Shown here one piece after another: positions 16,761 to 25,697 of a stretch of DNA of 45,376 nt. Within the stretch, counting starts at the first letter, position 1. Each line of letters opens with the position of its first letter. Under the pieces are notes generated by a model, which saw nothing but the letters and a program-made list of their open reading frames with translations, had not been told where the DNA came from and searched no databases. This stretch comes from Actinomycetes bacterium (GTDB lineage Bacteria > Actinomycetota > Acidimicrobiia > Acidimicrobiales > JAKAOS01). The position numbers were made by a program, and so were the translations under genes. The stretch is from the NCBI GenBank assembly GCA_021795215.1, contig JAJYPS010000006.1, forward strand, positions 1-45,376, read 5' to 3'.

Positions 16761-17477
16761 ATTCCGCTCTACAAGGCACAGGGAGTCGTGCTTCGCACGA
16801 CGAAGCTCGGCGAAGCCGACAGGATCGCCCACCTGGCCACGGACAGGCGCGGTCGTGTGCGCGCAGTCGTGAAAGGCGTTCGCAAGACGAAGAGCCGGTG
16901 GGGCAGCCGCCTGGAGCCGATGAGCCACGTGTCCGTGCTGTGCTGGGAGGGACGGGACCTGGACGTCGTGACGCAGGCCGAGACGATCGACCACTTCCGG
17001 GCCATCCGGGAGGATCTCGACCGTATGGTGAAGGCGGCGGTGCTGCTGGAAGTGGCGGACCGCCTGGGTCTGGACGGCTGGGAGGGCGGCCAGACCTACC
17101 GCATGCTCGTGGGGGCTCTCCGCTTCCTGTCCCAGCAGGACTCGGCGGCACTGGTAGGAGCGTTCCTCTGGCGGCTGCTCGCTGAGGAGGGGTTTGCTCC
17201 GGTGCTGGATCGTTGTGCCGCCTGCGGCGGACCGGGCCCGCTGGTTGCGTTCGAGGCTGCTGTGGGGGGAGCGCTGTGCCGACGATGCCGCCAGGGAACC
17301 CCGCTCAGCGGGGAGGCACTCGTTCTGATCGCCTCCGCGCTCGGAGGTCGTCTGACCGACGTGCTGCGGGAGCCGCCGTCGAGGGCAGTGACCGAGATGG
17401 AGACGTTGGCTACCCGTACGATGGAGGCTCATATCGAGCGGAGGCTGCGTAGCGTGGGCGTGTTGGACCGGGGCTGA
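16761..17477 (+). CDS. recO: DNA repair protein RecO, probable ATT start
   Basis: RecO loads RecA at gaps with RecR and anneals strands in the RecF pathway. The N-terminal OB fold (PLYKAQGVVLRTTKLGEADR) and the C-terminal zinc-binding helical domain with CAACGG and LCRRC are clear. RecO proteins normally begin with x-LY-x-x-x-GVVLRT. That sequence lies upstream of the first ATG/GTG/TTG-type start (GTG at 16788), which would delete the first beta-strand. In frame, an ATT at 16761 sits 6 bases after GGGAGGT (16749-16755), the strongest Shine-Dalgarno sequence nearby, and gives 238 residues. AUU is a rare but known start codon (infC). The GTG at 16788 or a sequence error are the alternatives. 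Confidence 0.88.
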   Translation: MPLYKAQGVVLRTTKLGEADRIAHLATDRRGRVRAVVKGVRKTKSRWGSRLEPMSHVSVLCWEGRDLDVVTQAETIDHFRAIREDLDRMVKAAVLLEVADRLGLDGWEGGQTYRMLVGALRFLSQQDSAALVGAFLWRLLAEEGFAPVLDRCAACGGPGPLVAFEAAVGGALCRRCRQGTPLSGEALVLIASALGGRLTDVLREPPSRAVTEMETLATRTMEAHIERRLRSVGVLDRG

Positions 17478-17521
17478 AATCGGAACGGTCCCGACGAGGA
17501 GGATCTTCGAAAGGAGCCGGA

Positions 17522-17866
17522 ATGGTCGAGGTGAGAGAGCAGAGCGAACAGCCCCTATGGGCGTCGTGGGAGGAATCGGTCGCCTTCGATGGAGCGGGGG
17601 CGACCGTTCGCACCGTCGGGGAAGGTCAGGGGTCCAAGACGTTCGTGGTAGGGCTCGAACCGGGCCAGGTGCTGCCGACGCATCCGGCTCCGGAGGACCT
17701 CTGCCTCCTCGTGGTGCAAGGTGACGTGAATCTAGTGGCATCCGAGGAACGGCGTCCGTGCCGGAGCGGTGACGTCGTGCAGATGCGAGCGGGGGTTCCC
17801 CACTCGATCGAGAACGGCGACTCGACCAGGGCGGTCGTGGTCGGGGTGCTGCGCAAGCATCCGTAG
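17522..17866 (+). CDS. Cupin-domain protein
   Basis: A single-cupin protein of 114 residues. Cupin motif 1 is recognisable around PGQVLPTHPAPEDLCLLVVQ, followed by GDVNLV, and motif 2 as SGDVVQMRAGVPHSIENGD. The metal ligands appear partly kept: H and E in motif 1 and H in motif 2. It could be a small metal-binding enzyme or a sensor; no substrate is evident. AAAGGAG precedes the ATG at ideal spacing. It lies 44 bp after recO, and a GC-rich hairpin follows the stop. Confidence 0.8.
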   Translation: MVEVREQSEQPLWASWEESVAFDGAGATVRTVGEGQGSKTFVVGLEPGQVLPTHPAPEDLCLLVVQGDVNLVASEERRPCRSGDVVQMRAGVPHSIENGDSTRAVVVGVLRKHP

Positions 17867-18176
17867 GGGCGTAACCCGAGGGGAACTTGTCCCCGCCCCC
17901 TGTCCGTCGTACCTGGAAGCAGGCCCCGCCGCTTCCCTGACGGCGCGCGTCCCGGTGCCGCACGAAAGACGACGGACCCGTCCCCTGGAACGGCCACCGC
18001 CCGGAACGGTCACCGCCCGGAACGGTTCGGTCGGGTCTCGCCGGGCTGTTCACGAAAACGGCATCGGCTCGTCACGCGAAGGTCGCAGCACGGCCACTTC
18101 TGCAGTGGAGTATGGCGCTGCCATGCAAGACGACGCAGCGAAAGCCCCCCGCTTTCGTCCGAAGGAGCCCTGCCCG
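17867..18176 (+). other. Intergenic region before the sugar ABC operon
   Basis: These 310 bp hold no convincing gene. A hairpin follows the cupin stop at 17880-17894. A 16-bp unit GGAACGGYCACCGCCC is repeated at 17987-18002 and 18003-18018, with a third partial copy. GAAGGAG just before 18177 is the ribosome binding site of the binding protein. The promoter of the ABC operon should lie here, but I cannot pick out -35/-10 boxes with confidence. Confidence 0.5.
17880..17894 (+). terminator. Hairpin after the cupin gene
   Basis: GGGGA and TCCCC form 5-bp arms around ACTTG, 13 bp after the cupin stop. The following sequence is C-rich rather than T-rich, so termination is plausible but unproven. 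Confidence 0.3.
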
Positions 18177-19505
18177 ATGCACCAGCGACTCGTCCCGTCA
18201 ATTGCCGCCCTAGCAGTGGTGCTCTCGGGGTGTGCCACGACCAAAGCGCCGGCCGCCTCGAAGCCGACCACGGCCACTCCCACCAAGGCACCCACAGTAG
18301 TCACCTTCTGGGAGTCCCATAGTGCGAGCAACGAGCAAGGCCATGCGATCGCTCAGATCGTCTCCAAGTTCAATGCTGCGAACCCAGGAATACGCGTACA
18401 GATCCATGTCACACCCGCCTCGGCAAAAGCTCTGGCAGCAGTCACAGCAGGTGATCCCCCTGTGATGGCAATGATCGGGCACGCGCCGCAGTACGGCTAC
18501 GAGCGGGCGAACGCGCTGGTGAACCTGCACAAGTTCATCTACGGCAAGAACGGCTTTCCCAAGGCACAGCTCGCAGGCATCTGGCCCGGAGTCTGGAAGG
18601 CCGAGTTCACACCTTCCCACCAGCAGTTCCTCTTTCCAGTGGACGTCAAGGTGGCGGAGTACTTCTACAACGCCACTCTCTGGAAGCAGGCGGGACTGGG
18701 GGCTCCCCCCACTACTTGGGCAGCACTCGTCCACGACGCCAATGTGATCCACCAGAAGACCGGCGCGATGGGTTTGACCGCCCGCATGGACCACAACGAC
18801 TGGCTCCCGCAGTTCTACTCCAACGGGGGCCACTACTTCAAGAACGGCTCGACCACGACCTTGGACCTCAACTCGCCGGCGATGGCGACGACCATCCAAC
18901 AGCTGCTTCAGAGGGACCGAGCGCCGGGCGTTCAGACCCTCACTTCTTACACGACCGGTCTTCAGGACTTCGCTGCCGGAAAGGTGGGGATACTGGAGAA
19001 CACTGCTGACGGCTTCGAGATGGTGAGGGAGGGGGTCGGCAACAAATTCCCCGTCGGCGTCTTCGGGGCAATGCCCGGCGCCACCGGCAAGGCATACACC
19101 CTTTACCAGGGGCTCAGCTTCGTCATCTTCAGCCACTCCTCCTCGGTCCAGCAGGCAGCGGCCTGGAAGTTCATCAAGTACTTCGACTCTCCTTCGGGCC
19201 AGGCGATCTGGGCGGTCGTCGGCGGGGAGCCCCCCGTGAGCAAAGCGGACCTACCCGCAGTGAAGAAGCTCGCCGGACCGACCTGGTCTGCCAACCCGGG
19301 TCCCTACGCCGGAACTGCCGAGGCAGTCAGGGAGCTGCAGGCCGGCACGACGATCGACAAGCCGATAGGCCCCGATCAGACGGGCATCGACACGGTCGTG
19401 CAGAACGAGATCCAGAAGGTGCTCCAGAACGGTCTGCAGCCTGCTGCGGCGATGAAGGCAATGGAGAGCCAGGGCAACGCCGTTGCCTCGGGGCAGGTTC
19501 CGTGA
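18177..19505 (+). CDS. Sugar ABC transporter substrate-binding lipoprotein
   Basis: A 442-residue extracytoplasmic solute-binding protein of the UgpB/MalE type. A short hydrophobic signal ends in a lipobox (VVLSGC) with Cys at about residue 19, so it is lipid-anchored outside the membrane. A Thr/Ala/Lys linker follows, then VVTFWESHSASNEQGHAIAQ, a typical start of the family fold, and FAAGKVGILENTADGFEM and GKAYTLYQGLSFVIFSHSS in the C-terminal lobe. The ATG at 18177 follows AAGGAG. Two permeases and an ATPase follow, forming a complete importer. The ligand, a sugar, oligosaccharide or glycerol phosphodiester, cannot be decided from sequence. Confidence 0.92.
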   Translation: MHQRLVPSIAALAVVLSGCATTKAPAASKPTTATPTKAPTVVTFWESHSASNEQGHAIAQIVSKFNAANPGIRVQIHVTPASAKALAAVTAGDPPVMAMIGHAPQYGYERANALVNLHKFIYGKNGFPKAQLAGIWPGVWKAEFTPSHQQFLFPVDVKVAEYFYNATLWKQAGLGAPPTTWAALVHDANVIHQKTGAMGLTARMDHNDWLPQFYSNGGHYFKNGSTTTLDLNSPAMATTIQQLLQRDRAPGVQTLTSYTTGLQDFAAGKVGILENTADGFEMVREGVGNKFPVGVFGAMPGATGKAYTLYQGLSFVIFSHSSSVQQAAAWKFIKYFDSPSGQAIWAVVGGEPPVSKADLPAVKKLAGPTWSANPGPYAGTAEAVRELQAGTTIDKPIGPDQTGIDTVVQNEIQKVLQNGLQPAAAMKAMESQGNAVASGQVP

Positions 19506-19596
19506 GCCACGCGGTCAGGCGCTCGTCGCCCTTTGTCTTCTCCGCCACTACGTCGCCGGTCAAGCCGTCCCCGATCTGCCGACTTCGGGCTCTCCC

Positions 19597-20604
19597 GTGG
19601 TGAGCCCCGGCAACGTGCTGGCGAACGTGGGAGAGCTGGCTGCCACCAACGCTCTCGAACCGGTCGGTGTTGCGCCTGGAGGTAGGACGCCTTCACGGTC
19701 GTGGTGGCGAGAGACTGCGAGCGGAGTGGTGCCGGTACTTCCCGCGCTGGTAGTGCTCGGCACGTTCGTCTATGGTCCCGCAGTCCTGGTAGTGGCCATG
19801 AGCTTCTTCCACTGGAACCTGGCCGGCTTCTCCCAGTCACAGTTCGCAGGCTTGTCGCACTACCGAGCGCTGTTGAACCCGGTCTCCGGTTTCGTTCCGT
19901 CGCTCGGAGTGACGGCCTACTACGTGGGAGTGATGGTTCCGGCCACGGTGGTGATGGCGCTGCTCCTCGCGATGCTGCTGCGGGACTCCACCAAAAGGGT
20001 CAGGGGCCTGTCGTTCTTCCGAGCAGTCGTGTTCCTACCGTACGTGACGCCCAGCATCGCCACCGCAGTTATATGGGTGTTCATCTTCGATCCGCAGTTC
20101 GGACTGGCGAACGCGGCCCTGCGCCTGGTACACCTCCCCGCTGTCGGCTGGCTGTCGAGCACCCACTGGGCGCTACCCGCAGTGATGATCGACAGCATGT
20201 GGAAGCAGGTGGGGTTCTCGGTCGTGCTGTTCCTCGCAGGACTGTCCCGCATACCGACCGAGCTCATGGAAGCGGCCCGGCTGGACGGCGTGGGCCCTAC
20301 TGCAATATTCAGGCGTATCGTACTGCCCTATTTGTCACCTGTCACGCTTGCCGTCGTGATGTTGACCACCATCGCGTCGATGCAGACGTTCGGGTCGATC
20401 TACGCAATGACCGGAGGTCAGGGCGGGGGAGGAGGTGGCCCGATAGGCAGTACCACGACCACCGCCGTTTACCTGTACAAGGTGGCGTTCGTCGACTTCC
20501 ACTACGGCTTCGGTGCCACCGTGGCGGTCGCTCTCTTCGTCCTGATCCTGGGCCTGATACTCGTTCAGCGGCGCGTGGGCGAGAGACGGACGTTCTATCG
20601 ATGA
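19597..20604 (+). CDS. Sugar ABC transporter permease (UgpA/MalF type)
   Basis: An inner-membrane permease with six predicted helices in about 335 residues. The EAA loop that contacts the ATPase is EAARLDGVGPTAIFRRIVLP. The first helix is VVPVLPALVVLGTFVYGPAV. The frame is open back to the end of the binding-protein gene, but residues encoded before 19597 do not look like a permease N-terminus. The GTG pair at 19597/19600 is my choice and no strong ribosome binding site supports it. The 3' end overlaps the second permease by 4 bp (ATGA). A Gly-rich loop GGQGGGGGGPIG lies in the last third. Confidence 0.88.
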   Translation: MVSPGNVLANVGELAATNALEPVGVAPGGRTPSRSWWRETASGVVPVLPALVVLGTFVYGPAVLVVAMSFFHWNLAGFSQSQFAGLSHYRALLNPVSGFVPSLGVTAYYVGVMVPATVVMALLLAMLLRDSTKRVRGLSFFRAVVFLPYVTPSIATAVIWVFIFDPQFGLANAALRLVHLPAVGWLSSTHWALPAVMIDSMWKQVGFSVVLFLAGLSRIPTELMEAARLDGVGPTAIFRRIVLPYLSPVTLAVVMLTTIASMQTFGSIYAMTGGQGGGGGGPIGSTTTTAVYLYKVAFVDFHYGFGATVAVALFVLILGLILVQRRVGERRTFYR

Positions 20605-21530
20605 CGATCACGAGAAGGTCAGAACCCACCGAGGGGAGGCACCGGCCCTACACGATAGGCGATGCCGCATCGGACCGTCTGCCAGGATCCTCGTTTGCGG
20701 CCGGTACACGACTCCGAGCGCACGTCGGCACCGGGGTCCGGTACATCCTTCTGACCGTCGTCGCCGCCATGTTCCTGTTCCCGATCTACTGGGCTGTGGT
20801 CGTGAGCGTGGACCACCGTTCCCAGGTGTTCACGCTGCCCCCTCACCTGGTACCTTCATTCGACCTGAACCCGATCCGGCGGGCTCTGGTCGTCCTGCCG
20901 TGGGCCAAGTACTTCCTCAACACGACCATCATCACCCTTGCCACCATCGTGTCCGTGCTCGTCACCGGGGCGCTGGCGGGGTACTCGCTCGCGCTGAGGG
21001 AGTTCCGGGGGAGGGAAGTGCTCTTCGCCGTGCTCTTGGCGGCGTTGATGGTGCCTCCCGAGGCGACCCTCATCCCGGACTACGTGATCACCGCCCGGCT
21101 GGGGCTGCTGAATACCCTCGCAGGCCAAGTCGCTCCGGTTGCCGCGAACGTGTATGCCATCTTCCTCTTCCGGCAGTTCTTCAAGACGCTTCCGCCGAGC
21201 CTGTGGGAAGCCAGTCAGTTGGATGGCGTGAGCTGGTACCGGTACCTGTCGAGGGTCGCCGTTCCGATGGCTCGCCCGGCTGTGGTGACGGTCACGCTCC
21301 TGACGTTCGCTTCCCAGTGGAGCGCCTTCGAATGGCCCCTGATCATCACCCAGGGCTCGAGAGCCCGTCCCGTGGAAGTCGCCCTTTCGTTCTTCCAGGG
21401 CTTCGACGGCACGCATTGGCGTGAGATATCCGGTGCCGCCCTGATCACAATGTTGCCGATCCTGATCGTCTTCAGCTTTGCCCACAAGTACATCGTCAAA
21501 TCAGTCGCAGGTGACACCGGTGACACATAG
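20601..21530 (+). CDS. Sugar ABC transporter permease (UgpE/MalG type)
   Basis: The second permease, 309 residues with six helices. The first helix is ILLTVVAAMFLFPIYWAVVV and the EAA motif is EASQLDGVSWYRYLSRVAVP; the AALMVPPEATLIPDY segment is typical of the MalG/UgpE subfamily. The N-terminal 40 residues are hydrophilic and longer than usual. The ATG overlaps the stop of the first permease, so the two subunits, which form a heterodimer, are translationally coupled. Confidence 0.92.
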   Translation: MTITRRSEPTEGRHRPYTIGDAASDRLPGSSFAAGTRLRAHVGTGVRYILLTVVAAMFLFPIYWAVVVSVDHRSQVFTLPPHLVPSFDLNPIRRALVVLPWAKYFLNTTIITLATIVSVLVTGALAGYSLALREFRGREVLFAVLLAALMVPPEATLIPDYVITARLGLLNTLAGQVAPVAANVYAIFLFRQFFKTLPPSLWEASQLDGVSWYRYLSRVAVPMARPAVVTVTLLTFASQWSAFEWPLIITQGSRARPVEVALSFFQGFDGTHWREISGAALITMLPILIVFSFAHKYIVKSVAGDTGDT

Positions 21531-21556
21531 ATCTGCGAGAAGAGGAGGCTCCACCA

Positions 21557-22696
21557 GTGGCTCGGCTCCAAATCGAAGGTGCGGTTAAGTCGTTCGGCAG
21601 CACGCGGGCGGTCGACCGCGTGGACCTCGACGTGGCCGACGGCGAATTTGCCGTACTGCTCGGTCCGTCGGGATGCGGCAAGACGACCCTGCTACGTCTC
21701 GTCGCCGGTCTGGAGCAATTGGAGCAGGGCCGGATCCTGTTGGGGGGCCGGGATGTCAGCCAGGCGGCCCCCGCCGATCGCGACGTCGCAATGGTGTTCC
21801 AGAGGTACGCCCTTTACCCGAACATGACCGTGTTCGAGAACATCGCCTTCGGTCTGAGGGCACGGAAGATCGGAAAGTCGGAAGTCGCCCAGCGCGTCGA
21901 GCGGGTGGCGGCCGCCCTCGAGATCTCGCAGCTGCTGGGCAGACGGCCCGGGACGCTGTCCGGTGGGCAGCGTCAGCGGGTCGCGTTGGCAAGGGCGATC
22001 TCCAGGGAACCGAAGCTCTTCCTTATGGACGAGCCGCTGTCGAGCTTGGACACCAAGCTCAGGTCGACCATGCGGGCCGAGCTGAAGCGGCTGCACCATC
22101 GCCTCGGAGCGACGGTCCTGTACGTGACGCACGACCAGGTGGAGGCGATGACGATGGGCTCGAAGGTGGCGGTCCTTCGCGATGGCCGCACCGTCCAAGT
22201 CGGTTCGCCGTCCGACATCTACCATCGGCCGGCCGACGACTTCGTGGCATCCTTCGTCGGGTCGCCGCCCATGAACCTCCTCGACGGGACAGTCGTCCGG
22301 GCCGAACCGGGCATGGTCGTCGTCGGTGTCGGATCTGCTTCCCTCACCCTCTGTGGGACCGACTGGAGCGGCACCGCAAGTGGGATGGGAGTCCGGATAG
22401 GAGTCCGGCCGGAGGACCTACGCCTCGGCCCCCCGCACGACTCCCGACATCGGCTCTTGGGCGACTGTACGGTAGAGGTGTCCGAGCCGATGGGGCACGA
22501 GACTGTGCTCCACGTAAACCTGGGCGGCGACTCGCTCGTTGTCCGTACCTCCTCCGATGGCCTGCCCGAGTACGGGGAGAAGGTGCCACTCGCCATCGAC
22601 CCGGCGCGCGTGCATCTGTTCGACGTAAGCACGGGCGTAGCCGTCGGCGCCGCCACCGAAGGGTCCGTCCTCTCGCCGGTCGGGGCGGCTCGCTGA
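21557..22696 (+). CDS. Sugar ABC transporter ATP-binding protein (UgpC/MsmX type)
   Basis: A 379-residue ABC ATPase that drives the adjacent permeases. Walker A is GPSGCGKTT, the signature is LSGGQRQRVALARA, Walker B is LFLMDEPLSSLD and the H-loop is YVTHDQ. The C-terminal 140 residues form the OB-type (TOBE) regulatory domain usual for sugar importers (IGVRPEDLRLG). The GTG at 21557 follows AGAGGAGG. It completes the four-gene operon. Its stop codon begins a short repeat (CTCGCTGA three times). Confidence 0.94.
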   Translation: MARLQIEGAVKSFGSTRAVDRVDLDVADGEFAVLLGPSGCGKTTLLRLVAGLEQLEQGRILLGGRDVSQAAPADRDVAMVFQRYALYPNMTVFENIAFGLRARKIGKSEVAQRVERVAAALEISQLLGRRPGTLSGGQRQRVALARAISREPKLFLMDEPLSSLDTKLRSTMRAELKRLHHRLGATVLYVTHDQVEAMTMGSKVAVLRDGRTVQVGSPSDIYHRPADDFVASFVGSPPMNLLDGTVVRAEPGMVVVGVGSASLTLCGTDWSGTASGMGVRIGVRPEDLRLGPPHDSRHRLLGDCTVEVSEPMGHETVLHVNLGGDSLVVRTSSDGLPEYGEKVPLAIDPARVHLFDVSTGVAVGAATEGSVLSPVGAAR

Positions 22697-22729
22697 CGCC
22701 CGGACTCGCTGATCCTTCCGACTCGCTGA
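22689..22729 (+). repeat. CTCGCTGA repeat carrying the ABC ATPase stop
   Basis: CTCGCTGA occurs at 22689, 22705 and 22722 (spacing 16 and 17). The first TGA (22694-22696) is the stop of the ATPase gene; the later two lie in the 71-bp gap before the converging enolase-superfamily gene. Confidence 0.75.
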
Positions 22730-22767
22730 CGCCCCCACTCCCGCGACGCAAATCCCCGAGCTGCCGC

Positions 22768-23916
22768 TCAGACGGCGTAGCGCTCCGCGTCGGCCTCCTT
22801 CAGGACCAGACCAAGTCCCGGCACTGACCTGTCGGGCCGCAGCGCTCCGTCCTGTGGCAGGAGGCAGCCGTCGAACAGCATGTGCTCGATCCGGACGTGG
22901 TCGTGGAAGTACTCGAGGTGACGCAGGCGCCAAGCGGCCGAACAGACGTGGGTGCTCAGTTGGGGCGCGCAGTGTGCGGAGAGGTCGATGCCCCAGGCAT
23001 CGCACAGCGCCGCGGCACGGAGGAAACCGGTGTAGCCGCCGCAACGGGTGGCGTCGGCCTGCAGGCAGTCGACCGCTTGGGACTGCAGCATCCGGCGGAA
23101 GTAGTGCTCGTCGAACCCGTACTCGCCGGCAGCCACCTGGACCGGTGGGGCGGCGGAAGCCCTCACCTCGGCCAGCCCGTCGAGGTCATCCGAGCTGACC
23201 GGCTCCTCGAACCACCGGACGTCCCACTCCGAGGCATAGCGATCGGCCCATCCGATCGCCCGCTTGACGTCGAAAGCACCGTTGGCGTCGACGAACAGTT
23301 CGACGGAGTCACCCACCGCTTCCCGGGCGGCGGACAATCGGGGCGGGTCTTCCTCCGGACGACGGCCCACTTTGAGCTTCACACGGGGAATTCCCTGTTC
23401 GGCCCACCCTCCCAGCTGGCGGGCGACCTCCGAAGGCCCGTAGGTGGTGAAACCTCCGCTGCCGTAGATCGGCACGGCGGGGTGGTATGGCCCGAGCAGC
23501 GCGCTGACCGGCAGTTCCAACAGACGGGCCTTGACGTCCCACAGGGCAACGTCCACCGCCGAGATAGCCATCGACGCCACTCCCGGTCGACCCACGTTGC
23601 GGACGGAGGCCACCATCGCCGCCCAAGATGCCCCGATGTCCGTTGCCGGCTTCCCGACGACCTGCTCCGCCAAGGTGGACCGTATGACGGTCGCGATCGC
23701 CGGGCTGCCGTAGGTGTAGCCCAGCCCTGTCACGCCCCCCGCCTTCACGTGGCAGACCACCAGAGTCGTCTTGTCCCACGCGATGGTGCCGTCGGACTCG
23801 GGGCGGTCGGTCGGGACCGTGTACACGCGGGGATCGACCGACTCCACCAGGACGTCCGCTGTTTCGGGTGTCGACCGAGCGTCTTGCAGCTTCGAGCCGG
23901 CCGCGGAGGTGCTCAA
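22768..23916 (-). CDS. Enolase-superfamily enzyme, mandelate racemase type
   Basis: A two-domain enzyme of 382 residues that abstracts the proton alpha to a carboxylate, most likely a sugar-acid dehydratase. In the barrel: the KxK base motif is VKLKVG, the metal ligands are the aspartate of FVDANGAFD and the glutamates of WFEEP and AAGEYGF, and the Asp/His dyad is QADATRCGG with SAHCAP. This set defines the mandelate racemase subgroup. The TTG start overlaps the stop of the TPP enzyme (TTGA); a GTG at 23847 closer to the first strand is possible. It converges with the sugar importer, so uptake and breakdown of one sugar acid is a reasonable inference. Confidence 0.88.
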   Translation of the reverse strand: MSTSAAGSKLQDARSTPETADVLVESVDPRVYTVPTDRPESDGTIAWDKTTLVVCHVKAGGVTGLGYTYGSPAIATVIRSTLAEQVVGKPATDIGASWAAMVASVRNVGRPGVASMAISAVDVALWDVKARLLELPVSALLGPYHPAVPIYGSGGFTTYGPSEVARQLGGWAEQGIPRVKLKVGRRPEEDPPRLSAAREAVGDSVELFVDANGAFDVKRAIGWADRYASEWDVRWFEEPVSSDDLDGLAEVRASAAPPVQVAAGEYGFDEHYFRRMLQSQAVDCLQADATRCGGYTGFLRAAALCDAWGIDLSAHCAPQLSTHVCSAAWRLRHLEYFHDHVRIEHMLFDGCLLPQDGALRPDRSVPGLGLVLKEADAERYAV

Positions 23917-25697
23917 CGGTGGACGAACTCCTGCAACTTGCCCTTGAAGCCCTCTCGGACGATCTCCCTGGAGCCGCGGTCACCCTTCAGCATCGCCTTC
24001 ATCAGGGACATCGCCTGATCCTTCTCGACGTGAGGCGGAAGGGGCGGGACTTCCGGATCGGTCATCGCCTCGATGACCGTCGGCCGATCCGCCGACAGCG
24101 CCTGCTGCCAGGCTCCACGGATCATGTCGGGCTGGTCCACCTTGATTCCTCCCAGCCCCAGCATCTGGGCGTAGCCGGCGTAGGGGAACGACGGCAGGTC
24201 CTGGGAAGCTTCGAACTTCGGATCGCCCTCCATCGCCCGCATCTCCCAGGTGACCTGGTTGAGGTCGTTGTTGTGCAACACCATCACGATCAGCCGGGGA
24301 TCGGCCCACTCCTCCCAGTACTTCGAGATCGTGATCAGCTCGTTGATGCCGTTCATCTGCATCGCCCCGTCACCGACGACTGCGATCACCGGCCGCGTGG
24401 GGTGGGCGAACTTGGCGCCGATCGCGTAGGGGACCCCGGGACCCATCGTCGCCAGGTTGCCCGAGAGCGAGCCCCGCATCCCCCGCCGCATCTTGAGATC
24501 CCTCGCGTACCAGTTCGCAGCGGAGCCCGAGTCGGACGTCACTATGGCGTCCGACGGCAGCAGAGGAGACAGCTCCCAGAACATCCGCTCGGGGTTCACC
24601 GGGTTCGCTTCGAGCATCGCTCGGGACTCGGTCACCTTCCACCACTTCTCGATGCCGCTCTTGATCTCTTCCTGCCAGCTCCGGTCGGTCTTCCGGGACA
24701 GCATCGGGAGCAGCGCCGAAAGGGTCGCCTTCGCGTCGCCGACCAGGTTCACCTCCATCGGGTAGCGGATGCCGATCATGCGGCCGTCGATGTCGATCTG
24801 CACCCCACGAGCCTGTTCCCAGTCCGGCAGGAACTGGCTGTAGGGGAAGCTGGAACCCACCATCAGCAGCGTGTCGCAGCCCATCATCATGTCCCAGCTC
24901 GGCTTCGTGCCGAGCAGTCCGATGGGGCCGGTCACGATGGGGTTCTCGTCGTCGAGGACGTCCTTGCCCAGCAGCGCCTTGGCGACCCCGGCGCCAAGCA
25001 GATCGGCTGCCTGGAGCACCTCGTCTGCTGCCGAGCGCGCACCTTGGCCGACGAGGATCGCGACCTTGTTGCCCGCGTTCAGCACGTCCGCGGCTAGACC
25101 CAGCTGGCGCGCGTCGGGAACCGTCGTCGGCTGCTCCCACCCGACGTTCGACAGCGCCATCTTGAATGCGTGGGGAGGTGCTTCGTACGGCTCGTCCTGC
25201 AGGTCGGACGGCACGATGATGCAAGTCGGCGCTCGCTCCGCCAGCGCGATGCGGATTGCCCGATCGATCAGCAGCGGGAACTGCTCCGGCTCGGACGCCT
25301 GGTGGACGTACTCGTGAGCCACGTCTTTGAACAGCGACACGAGGTCCACTTCCTGCTGGTAGTGCGCTCCGATCGCCGTGCGGGAGGTCTGGCCGACGAT
25401 CGCCATCACCGGCACGTGGTCCATCTTGGCGTCGTACAGCCCGTTCAGCAGGTGGATCGCTCCGGGACCCGACGTGGCGAGGCACACGCCGACCTTCCCT
25501 GTGAACTTGGCGTAGCCGACCGCCTCGAAGGCTGCCATCTCCTCGTGTCGCGCCTGCACCAGCCGAGGCCGGTCACCCGCCCTGTTCCACGCTCCCATGA
25601 TCCCGTTGATGCCGTCGCCCGGGTAGCCGAACACATGCTCCACCCCCCACTGCTGAAGCCGCTGCACGATGAAGTCGGAGACGAGCTGCTTGCCCAT
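23913..25697 (-). CDS. Thiamine-diphosphate enzyme (pyruvate oxidase/AHAS-like)
   Basis: A 594-residue TPP enzyme of the pyruvate oxidase/acetolactate synthase superfamily. The N-terminal PYR domain has the catalytic glutamate in ARHEEMAAFEA and SGPGAIHLLNGLYDAK; a central Rossmann-like domain spans about 190-340; the C-terminal PP domain has the metal and TPP motif beginning GDGAMQMNGINEL and ending HNNDLNQ. Closest in look to the PoxB-like thiamine-pyrophosphate-requiring proteins common in actinobacteria; no quinone-oxidase membrane tail is obvious. AGGAGG precedes the ATG. It is translationally coupled to the enolase-superfamily gene, so it may act on a 2-keto acid made by that enzyme. 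Confidence 0.9.
   Translation of the reverse strand: MGKQLVSDFIVQRLQQWGVEHVFGYPGDGINGIMGAWNRAGDRPRLVQARHEEMAAFEAVGYAKFTGKVGVCLATSGPGAIHLLNGLYDAKMDHVPVMAIVGQTSRTAIGAHYQQEVDLVSLFKDVAHEYVHQASEPEQFPLLIDRAIRIALAERAPTCIIVPSDLQDEPYEAPPHAFKMALSNVGWEQPTTVPDARQLGLAADVLNAGNKVAILVGQGARSAADEVLQAADLLGAGVAKALLGKDVLDDENPIVTGPIGLLGTKPSWDMMMGCDTLLMVGSSFPYSQFLPDWEQARGVQIDIDGRMIGIRYPMEVNLVGDAKATLSALLPMLSRKTDRSWQEEIKSGIEKWWKVTESRAMLEANPVNPERMFWELSPLLPSDAIVTSDSGSAANWYARDLKMRRGMRGSLSGNLATMGPGVPYAIGAKFAHPTRPVIAVVGDGAMQMNGINELITISKYWEEWADPRLIVMVLHNNDLNQVTWEMRAMEGDPKFEASQDLPSFPYAGYAQMLGLGGIKVDQPDMIRGAWQQALSADRPTVIEAMTDPEVPPLPPHVEKDQAMSLMKAMLKGDRGSREIVREGFKGKLQEFVHR

Noticed and set aside
16125-18053. Long minus-strand frame (642 codons) opposite uppS, recO and the cupin
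   Set aside because: Composition is Arg/Ser/Pro-rich without motifs, and it is antisense to three clear genes.
22697-22767. Rho-independent terminator between the convergent ABC and enolase-superfamily genes
   Set aside because: I could find repeats but no convincing hairpin with a T-run.
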